Shown piece after piece: positions 7,496 through 13,713 of a stretch of DNA of 23,936 nucleotides. A program made the position numbers and the translations under genes. The notes beneath the pieces were generated by a model. It ran no database searches. It was not told the DNA's origin and saw nothing but the letters and a program-made list of their open reading frames with translations. The stretch's first letter is position 1. Every line of letters begins with the position of its first letter. Source of the stretch: Bacteroidota bacterium (GTDB lineage Bacteria; Bacteroidota; Bacteroidia; Bacteroidales; Lentimicrobiaceae); contig JAEYSM010000042.1 of assembly GCA_023434665.1 (NCBI GenBank), positions 1-23,936 of the forward strand, read 5' to 3'.

Positions 7496-7517
7496 ACACA
7501 ACTTATACGATAAATAA

Positions 7518-9764
7518 ATGAAAACCAGGCGTGAGTTTATTAAAATATCAGCTTTAGGAATTGGCGCAACAGCAATAGCGATGCAAGCCGACAAATGGTT
7601 TATCTCACCATTGTTTGCCAATGATAAAAAAGCGAAAGTTGGTGGAAACATAAAGCAAATACCTACCTATTGCGAAATTTGCTTCTGGAAATGTGCGGGA
7701 TGGGCACATGTTGATGACACCGGTAAAATCCTTAAAGTTACAGGTAATGCTAAAGACCCCTTGTGTACCGGACGTTTATGTCCCCGTGGTACAGGAGGAG
7801 TGGGTATGACTTATGATAATGACAGGCTAAAAACACCACTTATCAGAGTTGAAGAAAATGGCAAACAAACATACAGGGAAGCCTCATGGGATGAGGCTCT
7901 TGACTTTATAGCAAATAAACTTAAAGATATCTCTTCAAAACATGGTCCTGAAAGTATAGCTCTGTTCAACCATGGTTCTGCAGGAAACCATTTTACTCAC
8001 TTACTTAGAGCTATGGGATCGTCCAATATAACAGCACCATCCTATGCACAGTGCCGCGGTCCCAGAGAAACAGGATTTGAAACTACATTTGGCGTTTCCC
8101 TTGGAAGCCCAGAGGCTACTGATATCAGGGACACCCGTTGTATGGTTCTTATTGGATCACATCTGGGTGAAAATATGCACAATTCACAGGTTCAGGAATT
8201 TTCTGATGCTATCGATAAAGGAGCTGTCATAATCACTGTTGATCCGCGTTTTTCTATAGCGGCTAATAAATCCAAATACTGGCTTCCAATTAAACCTGCA
8301 ACTGATATTGCCTTATTGCTTTCATGGATTCACGTTCTCATCTATGATAATCTTTACAACAAGGAATATGTTGCCAGGCATACAACCGGGATAGAAAGAT
8401 TAAAAGAGCATGTTAAATCGTTTACCCCTGAATGGGCATATGGTATAACTACAATTGAGCCTTCAATTATCAGAAAGACTGCCAGAGAGATGGCAAATGC
8501 CGCACCTTCGGTGATCATTCATCCAGGCCGTCATGTTACATGGTATGGTGACGATGCCCAAAGGTCACGTGCTATTGCCATTTTGAACGGTTTGCTTGGT
8601 AGCTGGGGAGCAAGAGGTGGATTTTTCATGAAAGAAAGTGCAGGGATACCTGCATATCCTCACCCCCCATATCCTGCACCAAAATGGTCATGGCCTGCTT
8701 TGCTGAACGGAAGGTTTCCAATGGCCAGCTCATCAGTTACCAATACTTTCATTGAAGCCAGTATTAATAATGAAGACAAAGAAGCACCAATAAAAGCATG
8801 GTTTATTGCTGGTACCAATCTTCCTGTAGCTATTCCGATGAAAGATTTAATGGATAAAGCACTTCAGGATCTCGAACTGGTAGTTGTGGTTGATACCATG
8901 CCTACAGAAGTCACCGGGATAGCCGACGTTGTATTGCCTGAGTGCACTTATCTGGAACGACATGATGACCTCAGGGATTCAGGATTCCGTGTGCCTTCAG
9001 TAGCAGTAAGAATGCCTGCTATCGAACCCATGTGGAATTCTAAACCTGCATGGTGGATAACCAAGCAACTGGGTGAAAAACTTGGTTTGCACGACTACTT
9101 CGCATACGATAATTATGAGGAAGTAATAAAATGGCAGCTTGAACAAATGGGTTTGAGTATCGAAGAGATGAAGAGTAAAGGATTGGTTGTGTTTGACCGC
9201 ACCCAGTCCGATCTCTATATTGATCCCGAAAACGATTATACTTTCAATACACCGTCAGGAAAAGTAGAATTCTATTCTTCCTTACTTGAAGAATCTGGTT
9301 TTGATCCAATGCCTGTCTATACACCACATCCCGAACCTCAAGAAGGATTCTACCGGTTAAATTATGGTCGTGCACCTATGCATACTTTCAGCCGTACAGC
9401 TAATAATGCCAATCTCACCGATCTGATGGATGAAAACACTATTTGGGTTCATCCAAAAGTTGCTTCCTTATGGGATTTGAAGGAAGATTCATATACCTAT
9501 CTTAAAAACCAGGATGGTGTGACATCCGATTTCCCGATAAAAGTCAGGATAACTGAAAGGATTCGTTGGGATTCAGTATACATGGTTCATGGTTTTGGAC
9601 ATAACCGCAAAGAATTATCGAGGGCTTTCGGAAGAGGGGCCAACGATACCCAACTAATAACTAATGTAATGGTCGATCCATTAATGGGAGGAACCGGAAT
9701 GAGAGGGAATTTCGTAACGTTTGTCCTGGAAGGGACTAATAAGGATAAGGAGGCAATTGTATGA
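7518..9764 (+). CDS. Molybdopterin oxidoreductase catalytic subunit, PsrA/PhsA (polysulfide/thiosulfate reductase) type
   Basis: The protein has 748 residues. The N-terminus has a Tat signal (TRREFIK followed by a hydrophobic stretch), so it should fold with its cofactor and be exported to the periplasm. A [4Fe-4S] site follows with C52, C55, C59 and C88 in LCPRG. The likely molybdenum ligand is C179 in SYAQCRGPRETG, as in PsrA-type enzymes that use Cys rather than Ser or Sec. Later blocks such as DPRFSIAANKSKYWLPIKP, NGLLGSWGARGG and VVDTMPTEVTGIADVVLPE are typical of the DMSO-reductase superfamily. Together with the next two subunits it should form a quinone-linked reductase (or oxidase). 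The substrate is inferred to be a sulfur compound from its neighbours; arsenic or tetrathionate enzymes are related alternatives. Its stop overlaps the next start by four bases. Confidence 0.9.
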   Translation: MKTRREFIKISALGIGATAIAMQADKWFISPLFANDKKAKVGGNIKQIPTYCEICFWKCAGWAHVDDTGKILKVTGNAKDPLCTGRLCPRGTGGVGMTYDNDRLKTPLIRVEENGKQTYREASWDEALDFIANKLKDISSKHGPESIALFNHGSAGNHFTHLLRAMGSSNITAPSYAQCRGPRETGFETTFGVSLGSPEATDIRDTRCMVLIGSHLGENMHNSQVQEFSDAIDKGAVIITVDPRFSIAANKSKYWLPIKPATDIALLLSWIHVLIYDNLYNKEYVARHTTGIERLKEHVKSFTPEWAYGITTIEPSIIRKTAREMANAAPSVIIHPGRHVTWYGDDAQRSRAIAILNGLLGSWGARGGFFMKESAGIPAYPHPPYPAPKWSWPALLNGRFPMASSSVTNTFIEASINNEDKEAPIKAWFIAGTNLPVAIPMKDLMDKALQDLELVVVVDTMPTEVTGIADVVLPECTYLERHDDLRDSGFRVPSVAVRMPAIEPMWNSKPAWWITKQLGEKLGLHDYFAYDNYEEVIKWQLEQMGLSIEEMKSKGLVVFDRTQSDLYIDPENDYTFNTPSGKVEFYSSLLEESGFDPMPVYTPHPEPQEGFYRLNYGRAPMHTFSRTANNANLTDLMDENTIWVHPKVASLWDLKEDSYTYLKNQDGVTSDFPIKVRITERIRWDSVYMVHGFGHNRKELSRAFGRGANDTQLITNVMVDPLMGGTGMRGNFVTFVLEGTNKDKEAIV
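9746..9753 (+). promoter_or_regulatory. Strong Shine-Dalgarno sequence for the ferredoxin subunit
   Basis: TAAGGAGG lies seven bases upstream of the ATG at 9761, inside the end of the preceding gene. Most genes in this window have no such site, so this one is unusual. With the ATGA overlap it points to coupled translation of the catalytic and electron-transfer subunits. Confidence 0.7.
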
Positions 9765-10294
9765 GATATGCCATGGCGATTGACACCCTGAAATGTGTTG
9801 GGTGTAGTGATTGTGTTATTTCGTGCCAGATGGAAAATAATGTACCTATTGGCTATTGCCGCGACTGGGTAGTTGAGAGTGTCCATGGCACATACCCACA
9901 GGTTGGTTTGGAACTGCGCTCTGAAAGATGCAACCATTGTGAAAATGCTCCCTGTGTGAGATGTTGCCCAACGGGTGCAAGTCACATCGTAGAAGGTGGA
10001 CTGGTGCTTGTTACACCCCATAAATGCATTGGCTGCGGTGCATGCATCCAGTCGTGTCCTTACGATGCCCGATATTCCCATCCCGATGGTTATGTTGATA
10101 AATGTACATTTTGCCATCACAGAATCATTGAAGGCCAGGAGCCTGCATGCGTTTCGGTATGTCCTACCAGATGTATGTACTTTGGTGACCTTGATGATGC
10201 TTATTCTGATATATCGAAGGTACTGGCGACCAGAAAATTCAAATCCCTTGCACCTGAAGCAGGTACCAATCCACAGATCTTTTACTTAATATAG
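9761..10294 (+). CDS. Four-cluster ferredoxin electron-transfer subunit, PsrB/DmsB type
   Basis: The protein has 177 residues and no signal peptide, as usual for this subunit, which would travel with its Tat-exported partner. It contains four cysteine groups suited to four [4Fe-4S] clusters: C12/C15/C18/C22; C57/C60/C65/C69 (C68 is also present); C89/C92/C95/C99; and C115/C118/C130/C134. The length and spacing match the B subunits of polysulfide, thiosulfate and DMSO reductases. It should pass electrons between the membrane subunit and the molybdenum enzyme. Its ATG overlaps the upstream stop (ATGA), and a strong Shine-Dalgarno site precedes it. Confidence 0.93.
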   Translation: MRYAMAIDTLKCVGCSDCVISCQMENNVPIGYCRDWVVESVHGTYPQVGLELRSERCNHCENAPCVRCCPTGASHIVEGGLVLVTPHKCIGCGACIQSCPYDARYSHPDGYVDKCTFCHHRIIEGQEPACVSVCPTRCMYFGDLDDAYSDISKVLATRKFKSLAPEAGTNPQIFYLI

Positions 10295-10314
10295 TTCTTT
10301 AAGACCAATCAATC

Positions 10315-11256
10315 ATGAACGAAGAAATATTTATAAGTGGACGTAACATACCTAATATCGATCCTTTCCTTAATATTTGGCATTGGCAGATTCCCATTTA
10401 TCTTTTCCTGGGAGGTCTTGCTGCGGGTATCCTTTTCTTTGCTGCCCTTTTTACCATCACCGGAAAGGCCGATAAAATGGAAGCTGCCGTTAAAAAGGCT
10501 CCTATTATTGCCCCTATCGCGCTAATACTCGGCCTATTAGCCCTATTTCTTGATCTTAAACACAAGATGTATTTCTGGCAACTCTACACAACATTCAGAA
10601 TTGAATCGCCTATGTCGTGGGGAGCCTGGGTACTTATGGCAATTACACCCCTATCTATAATCTGGGTGGCTTCTTATGCAAAGGAATTGAGACCCGGATG
10701 GAATTGGAAATATACTTTTCTTGATTCTTTTGAAACTTACGTGATTAAAAATCGTAAAGCACTAGCATGGGTAATTATAGTACTTTCAGTTATACTGGGT
10801 ATCTATACAGGCATTTTGCTTTCTGCATTTAACGCCCGACCTCTTTGGAACACAAGTATTTTAGGCCCTCTGTTTCTTGTTTCGGGAATGTCGACAGGGG
10901 CTGCCATGATAATCTTAATGAGCAAATCAGCCGAAGAGCGAAGGTTAATGAGTGGAGTCGATCTTCTGCTGATAACTATAGAACTTTTCTTCATTACCCA
11001 TATGATTATGGGATTTCAGGCAGGATCTGAAACACAGATAGCAGCAGCGTCACTGTTTTTGGGAGGCCCATTTACTGTCACATTCTGGGTATTTGTAGTA
11101 ATCCTCGGATTAGTATTCCCTGCCATCCTGGAGGTTTTAGAAAGGATGGGAGTACACATGCCCGTTATTATACCGGTTTCTTTAATCCTTATCGGAGGAT
11201 TAATCTTTAGGTTTATTATGGTTGAAGCCGGACAATTAACACGATACCTTTATTAA
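10315..11256 (+). CDS. nrfD: NrfD/PsrC-family membrane quinone-binding subunit
   Basis: The protein is 313 residues and highly hydrophobic, with about eight predicted membrane helices, as in PsrC of Thermus polysulfide reductase. The N-terminal region (NIWHWQIPIYLFLGGLAAG) and RIESPMSWGAWVLM are characteristic family blocks. It should anchor the complex in the inner membrane and exchange electrons with menaquinone. It lies 20 bases after the ferredoxin gene and 24 before the first YeeE gene. Direction of electron flow (reduction or oxidation of the sulfur substrate) cannot be read from sequence. Confidence 0.9.
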   Translation: MNEEIFISGRNIPNIDPFLNIWHWQIPIYLFLGGLAAGILFFAALFTITGKADKMEAAVKKAPIIAPIALILGLLALFLDLKHKMYFWQLYTTFRIESPMSWGAWVLMAITPLSIIWVASYAKELRPGWNWKYTFLDSFETYVIKNRKALAWVIIVLSVILGIYTGILLSAFNARPLWNTSILGPLFLVSGMSTGAAMIILMSKSAEERRLMSGVDLLLITIELFFITHMIMGFQAGSETQIAAASLFLGGPFTVTFWVFVVILGLVFPAILEVLERMGVHMPVIIPVSLILIGGLIFRFIMVEAGQLTRYLY

Positions 11257-11280
11257 TTAAGACAAGGAGAGATAAAAAAA

Positions 11281-11799
11281 ATGAAAAGAGACGGCACATT
11301 TTATATTAACCCTTACCTCGGAGGAATTTTGCTAGGGTTAACCTTGTTTGCTACCTATTACATAACAGGCAGGGGACTTGGAGCTTCAGGTGCAGTAAAG
11401 AGCACGGTCATTACTGCAGTAAATGCAGTGGCACCTGAACACACAAATACTGCTCCTTTCTATAAGCCATATGTCAGTGAAGGGCAAAAACCAATGAACA
11501 ACTGGCTGGTTTTTGAAGTGTTGGGCGTTCTTGCCGGTGCCTTTTTTTCGGGCGCCTTATGGGGAAGATTAAAGATAAAAACTGAACACTCACCAAAAAT
11601 CTCAAGCAGGACACGACTCCTTGCAGCATTCATTGGAGGAGTGCTTTTCGCCTTTGGCTCTCAACTTTCCCGGGGTTGTACTTCGGGAGCCGCTCTTAGT
11701 GGTATGGCTGTTCTGGCCTCGTCGGGCTTTATCACAATGATGGCAATATTTGGCTCGGCATATTTATTCTCCTGGCTTTTCAGAAAATTATGGATTTAA
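11281..11799 (+). CDS. YeeE/YedE half-transporter, first
   Basis: A membrane protein of 172 residues in the YeeE/YedE (sulfur transport) family. Full-length members such as TsuA carry thiosulfate through conserved cysteines; half-length pairs such as PmpA/PmpB are also known. The conserved cysteine motif here is SRGCTSG, with C133, in the C-terminal half, next to a glycine-rich helix. The N-terminus has one or two helices and then an extracytoplasmic-looking loop. A purine-rich Shine-Dalgarno-like AAGGAGAG precedes the ATG. It lies 12 bases before the second half, so both probably form one transporter. YedE proteins have also been linked to selenium, an alternative substrate. Confidence 0.85.
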   Translation: MKRDGTFYINPYLGGILLGLTLFATYYITGRGLGASGAVKSTVITAVNAVAPEHTNTAPFYKPYVSEGQKPMNNWLVFEVLGVLAGAFFSGALWGRLKIKTEHSPKISSRTRLLAAFIGGVLFAFGSQLSRGCTSGAALSGMAVLASSGFITMMAIFGSAYLFSWLFRKLWI

Positions 11800-11811
11800 T
11801 ACTTAGTAATC

Positions 11812-12405
11812 ATGTTAGCACCTATTATACCTTACGAACAAATTCCTGAAGCCTGGAACAATGTAATAGCCCTCGTTTTGGGTATGGCTTTCGGCTTCAC
11901 ACTCGAATCATCGGGTTTTTCATCAGCCCGTAAGATCATGGGAACTTTTTTTGGCTATGATTTCGTAGTTCTTAAAGTTTTCTTCACTGCTGCTATCACA
12001 GCCATGGCCGGCATTTTCTATTTCGATTATCTCGGTTGGCTTGATGCCTCAGTTCTTTTTATTAATCCTTATTATGTTTATTCAGCCATTTTAGGTGGAC
12101 TTATCATGGGATTTGGTTTTTCACTTGGTGGTTATTGTCCCGGAACCAGTTTTTGCGGTGCTGCCATAGGTAAACTTGATGCAATATTGTTCGCCCTGGG
12201 CCTGTTTGCAGGAGTTTTCCTTTTTGCTGAGCTCTTCCCTTATTTCGAAACAATCTACTATGGTCATTTCATGGGCAATTCGATGATCTATGATATGGTT
12301 GGTGTGAAAGAATCAGTTTTTGCCGCACTACTTATCGTGGTAGCAGTTGGAATGTTTGCCGGTGCTACATGGGTTGAAAAGAGAGTTAAAAAAGTAGAGT
12401 ATTAA
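11812..12405 (+). CDS. YeeE/YedE half-transporter, second
   Basis: A membrane protein of 197 residues in the same family as the preceding one, but not a close copy. The family motif is GGYCPGTSFCG, giving C109 and C115, within a helix ending GKLDAILFALGLFAGVF. Another characteristic block is LVLGMAFGFTLESSGFSSARKI near the N-terminus. Paired with the first half it should make a pseudo-symmetric channel whose cysteines relay a sulfur species. Being encoded between the reductase and the rhodanese-like proteins suggests that it moves the substrate or product of that system across the inner membrane. Confidence 0.85.
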   Translation: MLAPIIPYEQIPEAWNNVIALVLGMAFGFTLESSGFSSARKIMGTFFGYDFVVLKVFFTAAITAMAGIFYFDYLGWLDASVLFINPYYVYSAILGGLIMGFGFSLGGYCPGTSFCGAAIGKLDAILFALGLFAGVFLFAELFPYFETIYYGHFMGNSMIYDMVGVKESVFAALLIVVAVGMFAGATWVEKRVKKVEY

Positions 12406-12417
12406 ACGACGATAAAA

Positions 12418-13035
12418 ATGAACAGAACCTATATAATATTAACGGTGATAGCCCTGAGTCTTGCTCTTGGAATTCTGATCATAGGAGAACGAAAAACTAA
12501 TAAAGAAACAAGACCTCAATCACTTTCAGTCAATTATAATGATCCTTCCAGGTTCCTGAGCTCAGATGAAATAACTGACAGACTCATAAAAGGTGATCCC
12601 TCTCTGTTGCTTATTGATGTACGACCATCTGATCAGTACACGAACTTCTCAATTCCTGGTTCTTTAAACATTCCGCTTGATTCACTTCTGAATGAAGCCT
12701 CGATCGATATGCTGAACGTTCAGAATATGGATAAAGTGCTGATATCGAATTCAGATTTATGGTCAGATCAGGCATGGTTACTCTGCACTCGCCTTGGAAT
12801 TTCTGACGTATTTGTAATGGAGGGAGGAATAAATAACTGGTTTAATACCATTGCCAAATTGCAGGATGTTCCACTAACAGCTCCCCAGGAAGTAATTGAT
12901 CTTCATTCATTCAGGGCCGCTGCAAATAAACATTTTTTTGGCACCGGTGAAATTTCCTCAGCAACCGTTGCCTCACAACCTCGGATAGTTCCGGTAAAAA
13001 AGACTCCAAAACCCGGAAGCAGTGGTGGATGTTAA
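12418..13035 (+). CDS. Membrane-anchored rhodanese-fold protein lacking the catalytic Cys, with C-terminal GGC tail
   Basis: The protein has 205 residues. One hydrophobic segment (about 5-22) should anchor it with the rest in the periplasm. A rhodanese domain (about 46-150) is recognisable from LLLIDVRPSDQYTNFSIPGS and VFVMEGGINNW. The active-site loop, normally VxYCxxGxR, reads VLISNSDLWSD, so the catalytic cysteine is replaced by about S110. The protein ends in a Lys/Pro-rich linker and GSSGGC, placing a cysteine at the very last residue (205). The only other cysteine, in WLLCTRLG, lies in a helix. This resembles a carrier with its thiol on a swinging arm rather than a sulfurtransferase, but function is inferred. 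The next gene codes for a paralogue with the same tail. Confidence 0.8.
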   Translation: MNRTYIILTVIALSLALGILIIGERKTNKETRPQSLSVNYNDPSRFLSSDEITDRLIKGDPSLLLIDVRPSDQYTNFSIPGSLNIPLDSLLNEASIDMLNVQNMDKVLISNSDLWSDQAWLLCTRLGISDVFVMEGGINNWFNTIAKLQDVPLTAPQEVIDLHSFRAAANKHFFGTGEISSATVASQPRIVPVKKTPKPGSSGGC

Positions 13036-13067
13036 ATTTTTATATTAATTGAAAGGGAGCTTACAAA

Positions 13068-13661
13068 ATGAAAAGGTTCAACAGATATTTATGGAATACA
13101 GCAACAATTATAATGCTGGTCTTATTTGGCTTTTCCTGCGGTAACAAGGAGGGGGTATATACATTATCACCTGTCAGTATGTTGGCTGAGATCACTTCTG
13201 CTGATAACTACCTGGATGCAGCTTCACTAGGTAAGATTCAGAATGTTGTTTTTGTTGATCTGAGAAATCCTCTGGATTTCGAATTCAATCATCATGAAAT
13301 GGCCGTCAATATTCCGGCTGAAAAAGTGATGGCTGTGGAAAACCAGAAAGTCCTCAGGGATATTGAAAAGGAAGGTAAAATGATTGTGCTGTATGGTGCA
13401 ACACCTCGTCAGGCAGCTGGTTATTGGACTCAGCTCAAACAAGTGGGGATTGAGAACATCAAAGTATTCAATGGTACTTTTGAGCAACTTATGAAAGGAC
13501 AAACAGCATCCATTACTCTTGAAAATGAAGTGCCTCAGATAGATACTTCACTCATAAAGAAAGTAGGTAATGTTGTTGCACCTGGAGATTCGAAACCTGT
13601 CATTTCTCCTAAAATAACTCCACGAAAAGCCTCAAAACCAGCGGCAAGTGGAGGTTGCTGA
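13068..13661 (+). CDS. Rhodanese-fold lipoprotein lacking the catalytic Cys, with C-terminal GGC tail
   Basis: The protein has 197 residues. It begins with a lipoprotein signal; the likely lipidated residue is C24 in FGFSCGN. The rhodanese domain is seen in NVVFVDLRNPLDFEFNHHEMAVNIP, and the active-site loop reads IVLYGATPRQA, so the cysteine expected in VxYCxxGxR is G110. Apart from the lipobox cysteine the only one is the last residue, C197, at the end of a Lys/Pro-rich linker finishing ASGGC. This copies the design of the preceding gene with a different anchor. Probably both proteins serve the transporter and reductase encoded upstream. A purine-rich AAAGGGAG precedes the start. It is the last gene of the operon. 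Confidence 0.8.
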   Translation: MKRFNRYLWNTATIIMLVLFGFSCGNKEGVYTLSPVSMLAEITSADNYLDAASLGKIQNVVFVDLRNPLDFEFNHHEMAVNIPAEKVMAVENQKVLRDIEKEGKMIVLYGATPRQAAGYWTQLKQVGIENIKVFNGTFEQLMKGQTASITLENEVPQIDTSLIKKVGNVVAPGDSKPVISPKITPRKASKPAASGGC

Positions 13662-13684
13662 AAATATAAATAAGCCTGACTAAA

Positions 13685-13709
13685 CTGGTTGTTGTCTTAA
13701 TACAACCAG
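13685..13709. terminator. Hairpin between the sulfur operon and icmF, possible bidirectional terminator
   Basis: CTGGTTGT (13685-13692) pairs perfectly with ACAACCAG (13702-13709) around a 9-base loop in the convergent gap between two stops. Neither side has a long T-run, so termination would be weak or assisted. Confidence 0.5.
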
Positions 13710-13713
13710 CTAT

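Noticed and set aside
9587..10120. Minus-strand open frame of 177 codons across the molybdoenzyme-ferredoxin junction
   Set aside because: It is antisense to two genes with clear iron-sulfur and cofactor motifs and looks like a by-product of their codon use.
12418..13661. Annotating the two rhodanese-fold genes as active thiosulfate sulfurtransferases
   Set aside because: The catalytic cysteine of the rhodanese loop is absent in both, so the standard reaction is not supported even though the fold is.
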